Source of the DNA: Symbiodinium natans | Taxonomy: Eukaryota; Sar; Dinophyceae; Suessiales; Symbiodiniaceae | Length of the DNA: 64,000 bases | Direction of reading: 5' to 3' | Assembly: GCA_905221605.1 (NCBI GenBank) | Contig: CAJNDS010000113.1 | Span: 1,939,715 to 2,003,714, forward strand | Shown: piece after piece, positions 34,711-46,824 of the stretch | Numbering within the stretch: the first letter of the stretch is position 1 | Layout of the letters: each line of letters opens with the position of its first letter | The notes under the pieces: model-generated | The model's input: only the letters and a program-made list of their open reading frames with translations | Databases searched by the model: none | Told to the model about the DNA's origin: nothing | Translations under genes and position numbers: made by a program

Positions 34711-36919
34711 CTGCAGTTTAGGGATTTAGGGATCAGGGTTCATGAGGGAATTTCAAGGTTTAGTTAAATTCGAGGCCTGCGGAGGATGAAAGGCTTGATT
34801 CTAAAACCCGTAGAAACCCATCAGCCCTGATACCCGAAACTCGAAACCAAAAGACCTGCTGTCGCCCCAAACCCCATCAGTCCCCCAAGCCCCACCCTGT
34901 CAGCCCTCAAATTGTCTGCACCCTGTAGCCCCTAGATCTTATCAAGCCTCAAACCCTGAACTATACAGAGTGCAAAAGCTGGTCGATCGCCTCGCAACCC
35001 TCTGGTGGCTCCACGACGTCATCCTGGCTGCCGAGGCTGCAAGGGCTGGAGCAGCAGAGTTCTTCTTTCGTGCTGCTTTACGTATTCTGTTAACTCACTT
35101 TGTTTGGAGGGGGGGGTGGGAAGTGGGGCAGGGGCTCATACCCTGCACTCATGCAGGGGGTCATGACCCTCAACCCTATACCCTAAGCCCTGAACCCTAG
35201 GTTGCCGGTAATCCTCGGAACCAAGTGCGCAGTGTCTGTTCGGGTCAGAGAGGTGGTCAGAGGCTCCGCGAACATTATCGGACACTTGGGCTTAAAGCTG
35301 CCGTTTGACAGCTGTAGAAGTGAATCTGAAGAGTTTCGGGGCTAACTACGGGTCTCGTGTGACTTGGGAACCGGAAGAAGTACCGTCGTTTCGAACTGCC
35401 GGTAGCTGCAGCGAAAAACATGAGACCCCAATCGTCTCTAACTAAGCCTTCCTCATCCCTCTTAATCCACTTCGGAGGTCCACATGTCTCCAAGCCCCTG
35501 AAACCCAAGCCCCAAGCCATGGAAACCAAGCCCTCAGACACCCCAAAATGGACCGAAGAACCCGAAACCCTGAATGATTCAGGGTTTAGAGATCCATCCA
35601 CACCACACCGAGCTCATCTCAGGGCCTCGTCAGGGCCGCCCTTGCCTGCATAGCAACGAACATGTTTCGGGGTTCCAAAAAAGAAAGAGGGAACCAGGCG
35701 GCTGTGAGGAGCCCAATGATCCCCTACTAAGGCTTACTACAGGGCTGCTTGCGCTTATCATGGCCTCATTGGGGGAACGCGGGCCCCTCCCTTACACACC
35801 TCCCGGGCCCGTACGAAACGAGGTGCATAAGAGGTACACCCCCCCCATTTTAGGAAATATGCTCACGAGTGGTAGACCTTCGCAGGCCTGCAGAGCGAAG
35901 CTGGAGGGGGTGAGTTGGGTTCGCCCTTTCATGACGAGCACTGCAAGCCAATAGAAGCCCTTACTGGCCGCAGTCGGGTTTAGGCTCAGGGTTCATGCTG
36001 GAGTGCACTTCTTCGCATGATCCGAGTCTTCTGTACCCAGCACAGTTGAACTGCTTCCCTGAGCCAGGAAGCAAAAGACAAGGAGCCCAACCCTGGTCTT
36101 CTTCCACCCTTTGTGGTGTTGCTAACCGCGTCCTGAAATAGTGTTGTACTGATGCCCCTGCGAGTGGAGGCCCGAACCCCAAACCCACTGAACCCTATCA
36201 TACCCTCCGTGCCGCGCGCTGGTGGTCTCAGAGATGGGTCCGCTTTGCACCAACCGAGTACACATGACCATGCTGAAAAAGGACCTTGCAAGGAGATGTG
36301 AAGAGCCGGGCATAGCACCCGAAACCCCATAACCCCGAACCCTATAAACCCTAAACCCTGAAACTAGCGGCGCTTGAGCGCTTGGGAGGCCTCCACCCTT
36401 GCCGAAGGCACCCGGTGGGATGCCTGGAGCTCGTTTAAGGACACGGGGCTTGATTGCCTACGGCGAAGGCTCGATAGGGCTGCTTTTATGACATTTTCTG
36501 GGGATTAAAAGTTCCCGGGCTTAGGGCGGGCGAATTCGAATCATGCCATTTAATGCGGGCTTCGGCTGGGTATCAAGGCTTTCGGAGGCTCCTACAGTGC
36601 TTCAAGGCACAGGGATTCCGCCAGGGGGCCTAGGAGAAAACAACGTCCTTTCTTGTTGCTCATGAGGTGTAAAACTCAAACCTAAGCAAAGGATCAAGGG
36701 TTCTACGACCACCACCCTGCAGAAGTGAGACTAAGACACCCTCAAGCCTTTCTTCAGCCCCCCTGAAATACTCGAATACCCGAAATACCCCAACCAACCC
36801 CAAAAAAACCCAGCCCTTAAACCGTCACCGGCGTTGGCCCTTCAAATCTGATAAACCAACTATATCGGATTATATAGGATTATATGAGCCAGCGGCAAAA
36901 CCTCTAATGCCAGCCTTCC

Positions 36920-37802
36920 AACATTTATGTAGGGTTATCGCTTTTGGGCGGTCACCATATCGTTCTCCGATGTTTCCAGGCATCGTAGTGATGTAAATGA
37001 CTTGTAGTACAAGCTTAGTACTGGAACCGATGTTTCCGTGACCCAGCTGGATTTTAATCGATTTGTAGTACAAGCTTAGTACTGGAACCGATGTTTCCGT
37101 GAGCCGGCTTAATTTTCATTGATTTGTAGTACAAGCTTAGTACTGGAACGGACGTTTCCGTGAGCCGGCTGGATTTCCATTGATGTGTACTACAAGCTTA
37201 GTACTGGAACGGACGTTTACGTCTGCCGGCTGGTTTTTCATTGATTTGTAGTACAAGCTTAGTACTGGAACCGATGTTCCGTGAGCTGGCTGGTTTTTCA
37301 TTGATTTGTAGTACAAGCTTAGTACTGGAACCGATGTTTCCGTGCGCCGGCTGGATTTTCATTGAGTTGTAGTACTAGCTTAGTACTGCAACCGTTTTTT
37401 CCGTGAGCCGGCTGGATTTTCATTGATTTGTAGTACAAGCTTAGTACTGGAACGGACGTTTCCGTGAGCCGGCTGGTTTTCATTGATTTGTAGTACAAGC
37501 TTAGTACTGGAACCGATGTTTCCGTGAGCTGGCTGGTTTTTCATTGATTTGTAGTACAAGCTTAGTACTGGAACCGATGTTTCCGTGAGCCGGCTGGATT
37601 TTCATTGATTTGTAGTACTAGCTTAGTACTGGAACCGATGTTTCTGTGAGCAGGCTAGATTTTCAGTACTGGAGCCGATGTTTCCGTGAGCCGGCTGGAT
37701 TTTCTTTGATTTGTAGTACAAGCTTAGTACTGGAACCGGCTTTGAAAAACATTTATGCTTTTAACGTTATCGCTTTTGGGCGGTCACCATATCGTTCTCC
37801 GA
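36920..37802. repeat. 60-61 bp minisatellite with flanking direct repeats
   Basis: About twelve units with the core GTAGTACAAGCTTAGTACTG followed by GAACCGATGTTTCCGTGAGC and CGGCTGGATTTTCATTGATT. The core is a near-palindrome around AAGCTT. The array is flanked by the direct repeat TTATCGCTTTTGGGCGGTCA / CCATATCGTTCTCCGAT, at about 36,938-36,974 and 37,767-37,802, each preceded by ACATTTATG. Confidence 0.85.
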
Positions 37803-38085
37803 TAAAAACGACCACAGCCCAATCCGAAATATGCCCGCAAGTAAAACTGCTTGACGGAGAGAAACGCCTGTGGCTCATATAGGGCTTCTAGGGTTTAGGT
37901 CTATTTCAAGGTCCTGTAGGGCCGGCCTCCTGGGATGAAGAACATCCGCGCCTTCAGGGGGCAGTGGCTTCTTGGGCTGCGGCCTCTCAGCCTGGACCCT
38001 AGGCATTTTGGAGTGTAATTGTGGGGATCCCGGGGGACTGCCAAGGGGCCTGGGAGCCATGTCTCCGCATCTGGTTCTCGAAAAA

Positions 38086-38142
38086 AGTTAAGGGTTAAGG
38101 GTTAAGGGTTAAGGGTTAAGGGTTTAGGGTTTAGGGTTTAGG
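38086..38142. repeat. GGGTTAA and TTTAGGG mixed array
   Basis: Four GGGTTAA units pass directly into three GGGTTTA units. The sharp change of unit type inside one array suggests local slippage from different founder units. Confidence 0.85.
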
Positions 38143-39468
38143 GGCCCAAGAATCCCCACTTCAGAGCAAGACCCGAATGGGCAAGGACCTGAAGACCGGA
38201 ATCGTCTGCACATGCTTGACACTGGTGCGAAACGTGACGCAGCCGAACGCCAAGCACAGAACCGTCGTGAGCCCCAACTCCACTGGAGCCCGAGCCTACA
38301 CATCTATTCTCCCCTAAACCTTAAACCCTTTAAACCCTGAACCCTAAACCCTAACCCTGGAGGAGTCTCGAAGTTGTGGCATTCTAGGGCTCCCACTGCT
38401 GCAGCACATCAGGGCGGACAGGCCAGGCCACTTGTCGAGCCAACCAAATAGCGGGAGGGGCGGCTCCATACACCAAAGCAGCTGAGGCTTGCAGAGTTTA
38501 GGGTTTAGGGTTTCAGGGTTCAGGGTTAGCTGTGGGGTTTGTAGCGTTCAGCTACGAATCCGCGCTTCCGTGAATCTATACTATGGCCTCCTGCATGCTC
38601 ACCTTTCGAAGCTTAGTATCTGGATCGCTTGCTTCAACTTTCCTCTTGCTAACAGGACATTCCTGCGGTTAAGGGATTTGAGGCATTTGCAACAGGACAG
38701 GAATAGCAACCCAGGATTTCAGGCCCACTGTCAGCTTCCTGTAATGAGCCCCTTAAACCCTCGCGTCCAAGCCGTCAGCTCACTGCACAACCCTGCAGCA
38801 AAGACCAAACAATCTAGATCCTCTAACCCTAAACCCTAAACCCTAAACCCTAACCCCTAAACTTCCCAAACCCCCGAAGCCGGAAATCGTCCAAGAAGCG
38901 GCATGTGAATGCCTCAAACAAGCCGCCGCGCCGCTTCGTGGACCCCTCCATCTGCTGGGGGGCCTCTCTTGCTTTGGAGAGCTCTTGGGCGAACCCTATA
39001 AGCCGCCCTTTTGGACTTATGGAGTGTGGGGTTCTCAAGGTTTGCGGGTCAGTGGGCTTATGTTGGGATGTTCCCCCTTATACTAACAGTCCGTAATAGG
39101 GATTATAGTAGGGGGTACGATCATTCCTGTGAAGGGCTGTTAGTATATGGAGAGGAACGTCCGAATGCAAAAGGTTGAGAGCTCATCTTCTTGCTGTCCT
39201 TCACTTCGGAGGTGTCTTCTGTGAATTGTTCCTGTGCTTCTCCAACGGCCGGCTGGCACTTGATTTTAGGGTTTAGGGTTTCATGTCCAACCCGCGCTAA
39301 AACCTATGCTAGCCCTGAAACATCGACTGCACCACAAATCGCGAACCCTTAAGGTTCGAAACGCTCTCGCTGATTCTACTCTTTACTTTAAGGACTTTAA
39401 GGCCTGGAGGAAAGTCAACACACTCCAAACCCTAAACCCCATTCCTAACCCCCAGGCAGCCCTCTCAC

Positions 39469-39605
39469 CTTAAACGCAACAGCCCCAAGAACCGAACTCC
39501 CCAGCCCAGCCCCACCCGCCCCGGCCTTGGAGGACATGGACGTCAAGGCGCTAGCGTTGTGGGATTTGGTCTTGCGGGACCTCTGTGGCGGCTTCGGACT
39601 TATAC
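39469..39605 (-). CDS. possible exon, Ser/Gly-rich, unknown product
   Basis: Between a CCTAG acceptor and an AAG/GTGAG donor the minus strand reads ISPKPPQRSRKTKSHNASAL, then TSMSSKAGAGGAGLGSSVLG and AVAFK. The canonical-looking splice sites support it; the low-complexity content weakens it. No family recognised. Confidence 0.35.
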
Positions 39606-41132
39606 CTAGGAATGGTAACAGGATTACTCTATAGGTAGACTCAAAACCCTGTAAAGCCCGGATAGCCCCGTAACCTACACATACGGGCATTAATTATTGG
39701 GAATACCTACCCCTAGCGGGCGTGAACAGTGGCGGGCTGCGTGGGGAAGGAAGAAGTGTGAGAGCCGGAGCCCTCGAGGGAAATGTTTTCTTCGTGTGTG
39801 GGGAGGGGGGGGAATTGTTTGGGTTTCGGGTTCATGGGAATTATGTGGAACCTGCCTCTCAGAATGTGAACGAGTGTACTGCAGGAGATTCAGCTGGGCA
39901 AGCGGGCTGGAGACTGTTCGCAGGCTGATCCTTGGCACGGGCAAGCTCTGTGCTCGCGGAATCATTGCAGTTGTCAATATTCTACATCAGTCTAGAATAT
40001 CCGTTGCTGAACGGGAGGCCGGTGCAGACCCCCGAAGTCAGGTTGGGTACTAGAGGCGACCATGCCATGAGCCATGAGCGGCATTCCTACGACACGTGAA
40101 TCGCAGCTTTGGATGTGGAGCCCTCTCCAAAAGGTGTTGGCTGAGAGGGTTGCCGCATCCTCATGGATTCTGTGGGGGAACCTCAAGCCCCGGCCTAAAC
40201 GCAACCTGAAAACTCCGCCGGTGACTGAGCTGGCATCGGAAATACACAGAACTGGCGCATAAGCTTTTGACTCCCTACAAGCAGGCTGCAGGGGGGCCAG
40301 AAAAAGCCTCAAACTCCTGAGATGAGGGACTGCAGGGACTGCAGATGTCGAGGCTTCCAACTTCTGAGGCCGGTACTTCATTGAGCTTCCTGACAAGTCT
40401 TGGAGGGTCTATGCCAAATACCCCCCCACATCCCCTTAGGCCTTACAACCCTGTACCCTAAACTCTTCTTTGGGGTTCAGGAGTCTTCGTGTTCAGCTTA
40501 CGGTTCAGGATGTGTATGGTTGGAATGGATACCGTCCTTTCTGCTGGACTTCCGGGGCCTTAACATATAAAGGCTCTCGCAAGCGCCGATCTCGAAGATG
40601 TACGTAGACCCTCAACTCACGTCATATGTGCGATCTCACAGGGCTCGCCAACAAAAAAGCTGCAGGGTGGGAATAGGAATTAGGGGTTCTAGTCCACTCG
40701 TGAGCCCCACCATTTGCTCAACTCTGAATTTCCAAAGCCAGGATACGTGAGGCTCACTTGATTGAAAGTCCTAGTTTAATTCAATAAACCCTAAACTTTA
40801 ACCTCTCTCCGCCCAACAGGAGCGAACAGCGAAGCCGCCCGCCCCATGCCAAGCAAGACTTCGCCAGCGTCACCAGCGAGCGAGATCCAGATCCTCGGCT
40901 GTTTCGGCACATCCTCCTCACTTCCCTAACTTGCCGGCCCTCGTGCAGACCCAGGCTACGGCGTCACTGCAAGGAAGGATCGACACAGAACTGAACATGA
41001 TCAGCTGCTACTGTAGCGGCAAACTCAGACACTTGGCACATCGGCGGAACCTGCCTCCCCAAGAAAAGAAGCCCTAGGTTCCGCGGCAGGGGCGGGGGGG
41101 TGGGGGGGAGGGGGACCTCAGGGGTCACGAGA

Positions 41133-41240
41133 CTGAAGCTTGTCAAGGAAGTGGCCCATCGCACTGGTGAGAGTTGAGGCTCATCTGGGTCGGTTATGTC
41201 ATATGCGCGTGTGACATGGGGAGCCGTTCCGCTGAGGCCT
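41133..41240 (-). CDS. possible exon, unknown product
   Basis: After TTTTCAG the minus strand reads GLSGTAPHVTRAYDITDPDE, then PQLSPVRWATSLTSF. Composition is protein-like. Another block lies at 41,515-41,350 in a different phase (RAYLRGFVSCRLWVLQQAYE). No family recognised and the edges are not fixed. Confidence 0.3.
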
Positions 41241-43366
41241 CTGAAAATGTCCTTTGGCATGGCATAAGTGGTTGAGGGTTTAAGGCTTTAGACTCTGGGT
41301 GTAGCTGAGGGCTTAAGGGCTTCGGGGGCTTGTCCGTTTAACTTTAGTTGAACCCTGGATGGGATTGGCCCTGGCGCACAGCAAGTCTTGCTGCTTTTCA
41401 GGACTCGGACTTGAACACATTCCCTGAGTTGCTCGTATGCTTGCTGTAAAACCCACAGCCTGCACGAAACAAACCCGCGTAGGTAGGCACGCAGCGTTGC
41501 AGCACGCATCGTCATTAATTTGACAAGTGTGTGAGCCCAGGCTCGATGTCCAGGGAAATGTTTTCCCCGGGCAGCGAAGTGATGCCGCCCTGGCTGAAAG
41601 AAACCCTTCTAAGGTTGACCGTAGGGGCCCGTAGGGGTGGAGTTTGTATAGGGGACTCATGGGTTTACAGGCCATGAACCCGGCAACCAGAAAAATCTCA
41701 GCCAAATGAGAGAGTTGTGGAGGCTGAGGGCTATAGGGTGCAAAAGCGCCCTTTTGAAAGCTCCGCGGTCTCCGCCAAGATGCTGAATGGAATTTTCAGG
41801 GTTTCGGGTTTGGAGTTTAGGGGGCTTCTCCAGGCCTGGGTCTTCCGCGCAATTAAATGAGCGTCCACCATAAACCCAGAGGAGAGGGGTTGTGTGATGT
41901 TGTCAGTGTTTGCAAGTGAGTGGAGCCAGTAGATTACTCCATGATACCCTCGATGCGCACCAGCATCAGGTAAGAGGGCCCTTTGCTCCCCCGTGCGCAT
42001 GAACGCAGAATGCCTTATCCTGACAGCAAGCAGCCCGAAAAAAAACTCGACGACCCAAAGCCAAAACCAGAACCGCCACTTGATGCGACGAGCCTTGAGG
42101 CATCATTGCATGTGCGTCTCATCCCGCCTCGCGCACCGGCCAGCGCGCATCTTCTCTCCACCAGGGGTCGCCTCCTCATTGCCAGAGGTCTTGGGGGGGC
42201 TGGCATCGGCATGAGGATAGGAGGACTAAGTGACTATAAATTAGTCTGTGACGTGTGCTTGGCTGATTCAAACCTCAACAAGAATTTCTACCCGCCAAGC
42301 AGTGAACAGTTCTGTCGGACAGGTTCGAGCCCAGAACCCCTAAGCCTGAAGCTCTGAAACCCGAAAGCCACTCAGTATGGGCCCTGAAACGGGGACCCCT
42401 TATATACCCCTCATATACCCGAAAAACCCTTAAGGGCTCATACTTCAGGACTCATGAAAGGAGGTCAGGGTGCGCATGAAAATACCCGTAGAGAGCCCTA
42501 CAACCCTGGGGCCCCTAGGCGGACGACCTGGCGAGGCGGCGCCGGATGCCCGACTGGGCCTCGGCAGCGGGGCAAGGACACGAAGTAGTTTAGGCTTGAG
42601 GTTGGTATGCCGGCCTTCGCGTGATTTCGATGAACCCGCCAAAATTTAATTAAGGGTTTTCGGCCTCTGGGAAGCTATGCTTCTGCCCCGCAAGGACATC
42701 GGCAAAGGGATCCTAGCCCTAAACCCTGAACCGGTGCACAAGCACATGCATCTTGGGCACTCCAAGGCCCCATAAGCCCTCAACCACAAAGCCCGCTTGC
42801 TCCGTGTTGCCTGAAAGCCTGAAATCCGCCATTTGGGGCATTTACGAAAAGAAGGGGCCCCAATAGGATTTTCTTGTAACCGATAAGGTACCCCTGGTAT
42901 CGGAAACCCGCCATTCCTGAACCCAAGCCCGAGCTCCTACTCGAATTTTGCCTTCCAAGCTCCACTTTGGGGAGGGCTTCCGTCTCGAGGGTTCAGGGGG
43001 TTTAGGAGGCTTACAGGGTTTGGGGTTTCGGGGTTTAGGGGTTTAGGGGTCAAGGGGTTTAGGGGTCAGGGTTTAGGGTGCCAGGAAATCTCCCTCCTTT
43101 TTCCCTTCTGGGAGTCCCCTACCCCCGCGAGGCAGCCAGCGAGCTCCCAGGCCTCCCGATGCCGGGCTCCGGTGTTCAAGGGCTTACGGTTTGGGGGCCT
43201 AGGGTTCATTAGGGTTTGGGGTGGATTGAGTGTGTCGGTTGTAGCGGCGTTTCGGGCTTGGGCATCATTGAGCTTACAGTTTTACAGTTTGGAGCCTCGG
43301 GCCTTCTTCGTGCCTTTGGTCCCCTCACCGCCAGGTGGCGCGACACCGCGCCCGAACCTTCCCTGT

Positions 43367-43819
43367 CTAGATCGGGACTGGGACCCCAGCCTGTTCTTCA
43401 AGACGGTGGTTAGAAGCCGTTTCGAGATTCCACTCAAGATTCAAGATCATTTGTTGGCAGGGCTCGTCGGTGTACATGCCAAGAACATCAACATCCAGGC
43501 TTGATGGGACGTGCCCCGAGGGAGCCGCGTCACCTATTTGGATCGTCGGAATCACTCGAAGTGCTTTCTCATCTATTGCTTGTTCATGTATCATGTTTAT
43601 GTTATTATCGTATGTATTTGTTTCTTGCTTTTGTTCTTCTTTGCCTGGGGGGGAGGTCGGTTTGGGGCTAGTAGGTTCGGGCGGTCGCATGGATGCTCCG
43701 CTCTGAGCGCTTGCACTTGGAACCTGCCACAACAACCAACGCACACCAACCACCAAACAACAACCAATGCACACCAAGCACCAGGCACCAAACAAAAAAC
43801 ACATCTTACGGTTTGTCAC
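43367..43819 (-). CDS. possible first exon of a membrane-anchored protein, unknown
   Basis: The frame starts near 43,804 with MCFLFGAWCLVCIGCCLVVG, a hydrophobic segment, followed by a Pro/Lys/Glu-rich stalk and then VPSSLDVDVLGMYTDEPC and LNLEWNLETASNHRLEEQ. The second half looks protein-like, and a GC or GT donor is possible near 43,390. However, the hydrophobic segment is encoded by the CCAAC-type low-complexity tract, so it may be accidental. The plus-strand frame over the same DNA is also open. No family recognised. Confidence 0.3.
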   Translation of the reverse strand: MTNRKMCFLFGAWCLVCIGCCLVVGVRWLLWQVPSASAQSGASMRPPEPTSPKPTSPPGKEEQKQETNTYDNNINMIHEQAIDEKALRVIPTIQIGDAAPSGHVPSSLDVDVLGMYTDEPCQQMILNLEWNLETASNHRLEEQAGVPVPI

Positions 43820-44109
43820 AAACGATCCATAGGCAAAGTGATTTCTTCCAGTTTAGAAACGTAAGTTGTCTTTCTGAGATTGGTTTTGTAAGGAGTGAAA
43901 AAGACGCATGAAAACCAGGCGAAGAAAGGAGAGAAAACCCAAATTTGTCCCGCTTTCTTTTACTGGGCAAATTGTATGGTCTTTTTACTATTGCGCCCTT
44001 CATTCTATTTACTAGGGCGCTTCTTCCTTCTTTTCACACGCTTCTAATAAAATACACGCGTATTAGTATTAATACTATATTCACGCTCTCATTCACTTCA
44101 TTCATGCGC

Positions 44110-44310
44110 TTGGACAGACGACAACCAACAGACAACCAACGACGGTCAACAAACAATGGACAACAAACAGCAGACAAATAACAATAGACAACAACCAACA
44201 GACAACAGACAAAAAAAACAAACAAAAAAACAACAAACAAAAAGCAACAAACAACAAATAAACAAACAATCAGCAAGCAAAAAACAGACCACAGCAACGG
44301 CAACAGCAGC
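44110..44310. repeat. ACAACAAACAGAC low-complexity tract
   Basis: About 200 bp of CAA/ACA/AAC words, G-poor on the plus strand, with a related CCAACxACAACCAA tract at 43,730-43,805. Open frames across it are Gln/Asn/Lys-rich on plus and Leu/Val/Phe/Cys-rich on minus. Confidence 0.85.
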
Positions 44311-44817
44311 AACAGAAAGCCTGCGTCAAGGCCTCTGAATGCTCCGCAAACACCCCAAATCGCCACACCCTACAACCCCTGAGCACTCTAAGCCCTACAG
44401 GCCTGGTGGGCGGGGCTGTCGACCTAGCTGAAAGGGCTGAGTCGCAGCGTCGACCGCTCCCGGGTCCTGAGAGAATTTTGGGTGTAGGGTTTAGGGGTTC
44501 AGGGGTTCGGGGGTTCAGGGTTTAGGGCTTAGGGTTTAGGGTTCAGGGTTCAGGGTTTAGGGTTACAAGCGTTTTACAGCAGGGGTGTACGGTTTAGGGC
44601 CAGGGCTTAGGAATGGTTTTGGGCATAGTTGTTGGGGGGTTCAGGGGTGGGTTGTAGTCTTTGGGGCTTTAGCTTGTTGAGGTGTTGGAGTTGGTCTAAG
44701 GAGATTTGCCGTTGCATGGCTGCAGTCGTTCATGTTGATGGCCTCAGGGTCGCTGTCGCTAGTGTCAGACACTCCGCCCGAAAAGCTTAACTTTCGTTTT
44801 GGTAGGGTTTCAAACAG

Positions 44818-44939
44818 GTCCCAGCATGTGAGGCTTACCTACTGGACTATGAAGTTGTTCCTGGCATCAGCAAGACCTGCTGGAATCTGGATGAGGAGAA
44901 CTACATTTCGCGAGAGATGCCACGTGCATGGGCCACAAG
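44818..44939 (+). CDS. possible plus-strand exon, unknown product
   Basis: Between an AACAG acceptor and an ACAAG/GTCTCC donor the plus strand reads VPACEAYLLDYEVVPGISKT, CWNLDEENYISREMPRAWAT. The balanced composition with Trp, Tyr, Asp and Glu is unlike repeat translations. If real, it is the best hint of a gene on the strand opposite to the named genes. No family recognised. Confidence 0.4.
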
Positions 44940-46780
44940 GTCTCCTTGTGATGCCTCTGTTATCTTACTAAAATGATCGACCGTGATACTATCGTATTAT
45001 ATGATTATTTTGTACATTCTTTGTGGGCTACCAGTTTAGGGGAGCATGCTTTTTACACGTCTAGCAGAACCAAACATGTCTCTGTGTGGTGTATATATGT
45101 TGACACCCCGTGCAACCTACAGTACTCAGCTGCCCAGAAACTTTCTCTACAAACACTCCCGTCGTTACAAAGACCTTTCAGAACGCTGAATAATAAGCCT
45201 GAACCCTACGGCCAATACACCCTGTGCCCTGATAAGAAACCTAAGATCCTTTCAAGGCCTCTAAACCCCCAAAAAGGGCCTTAAACCCCTCACAAAACAT
45301 TAGAAGAACCTGAAGCCCTGCTCATCGGTGCTACGAACCCGCAGTTGGGGGTGCGACGTTTCGGCGTTATGCAGCGGGGAGTCTCGAACATTGCAGCAGG
45401 CCTGTGTCACTTCAGAAGTTTTAGGGATTTGAGGGTTTAGTAAGCCTGAACCCCAAACCTGAAATAAGGTACTCTGCGGCCTCATTGACGGGTACAAAAT
45501 GCATGGCATGTAGGATTTAAGGGTTTAGAGCTTAGGGAGTCTGGGTGCAGGTGGGCTTAGGGTTTTCATGGGCTTTGGGGAAGCAGGCTAGATGTCAACT
45601 CGGGTTAGGGGTGCACGGTGTAAGGGTTTAGGGGTTTATGGTTGAGGGTGGGAGCTTACAGGGTCGTTTCCTGATGCAGATCCCGAGCCCTTCATCCCAA
45701 GGCCCAAGCCATGAAAGCTGAAGGCCCAAATAACTGTCAAGCCTGGCACCACAGGCCCCCCACCCTTAATGCCTAAACCCCCTCAACCCTTCCTAGGCCA
45801 CCGGCCGGCATCAGAGGGCCCAGCCGGAGTGGCCAGGGAGTTCGGCAGATCCCGAATGTTCAGGATGAGAGTTTAGGGCTTCGTGGGGTTGGGCTTAGTG
45901 TAAAGGGATGTGTTGTCATAAGGGCTTTAGGATCCAGGGGAAGCAGTCAGTAGGCAGGCTCACGGATCATAGGGGCCCAAGTCGAATTGTTGGTCTGGGG
46001 GTTAGGGTTTAGGCTTCAGGGTCGAAGGCTTTGGGTTTGGGGTTGGGTGTCGCATTGCGAGAAGGCCGTGTCTATTCAGGGCGCATGTGGGGTCAAACAT
46101 GCTAAACGGCCTGCGAGCCCCAGGCGCTGCCACGTCAAAAATTCCTAGACCCTAAAAACCCCCAAAACCCTAGACCCCGCACCCGAGAATTCAACGCTGA
46201 ACCCCGCAATTCAAGGCTGAACCCAATCATGTAAGATGTTTACAACTTTACTACTCAACCCTAAATGCACCGAAAGCCCATGTCAAGTGCCACTTTTGTT
46301 GGAAATCAGGCCCTCCTTACAGGGCTATGGGCTCATAGCGCTTGCACAGGGCCCACAGCCCTGTAGCGGTTAGCGGTGTTTAGGGGCTTCGTTTTCTGGG
46401 GCTAGGGTAGGTCGGGGTTTGGGTCTATGGGGATTAGGGCCAGGGTGCAAGTGTTAAGCGTTTACGTTTCCGGGCATGGAGTTGCGAAGATAGGGGCTCT
46501 TGAGGTTCAGGGTTTTGGGTTTTCGGGTTTGGAGATTGGTCCTGTAATGATGGGGACGGGATGTGCGTTGTACTTGCTCACAGTTGACCCTAAACTTGAA
46601 AAGCAACATCCCTTAACCATCCTCAAGGTACTAACCCTATACTTTCTTCATCTGGCTTTTGGATCAACTCTGCCTGCATGTGGTCGGCCCTTTCTGTTGC
46701 AGGCGGAGGCTCCAAAAAAAGCTCCCGTGATCTGCAAAGCCGCAGGAACCGCTCTGTACATTATGAGTTAGCAGCAAGGC
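44940..46780. other. region without a recognised gene
   Basis: Contains degenerate TTTAGGG units and a short minus-strand piece at about 45,400-45,315 (FETPRCITPKRRTPNCG) after a CACAG acceptor. No family recognised. Confidence 0.5.
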
Positions 46781-46824
46781 ATTGCTCCGTGAACTACCAC
46801 GAAAGCTGTCGTGTCCCGACATGC

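Larger units (their letters stand above)
34720..39460. other. region without a recognised gene
   Basis: Apart from the minisatellite at 36.9-37.8 kb this stretch holds scattered telomere-like units and short open frames of no known family. Weak possible coding pieces are near 35,060-34,985 (acidic, minus), 36,300-36,220 (plus, TMLKKDLARRCEEPG) and 38,980-38,880 (minus, MEGSTKRRGGLFEAFTC). None is supported well enough to call a gene. The 5' exon of the DnaJ gene would be expected here. Confidence 0.5.

Noticed and set aside
36920-37802. Possible CRISPR array
   Set aside because: Repeats are contiguous 60-bp units without unique spacers, and the DNA is eukaryotic.
39992-40396. 134-codon minus-strand frame suspected to be a retroelement fragment
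   Set aside because: No reverse transcriptase, integrase or protease motif could be seen, and the opposite strand is equally open.
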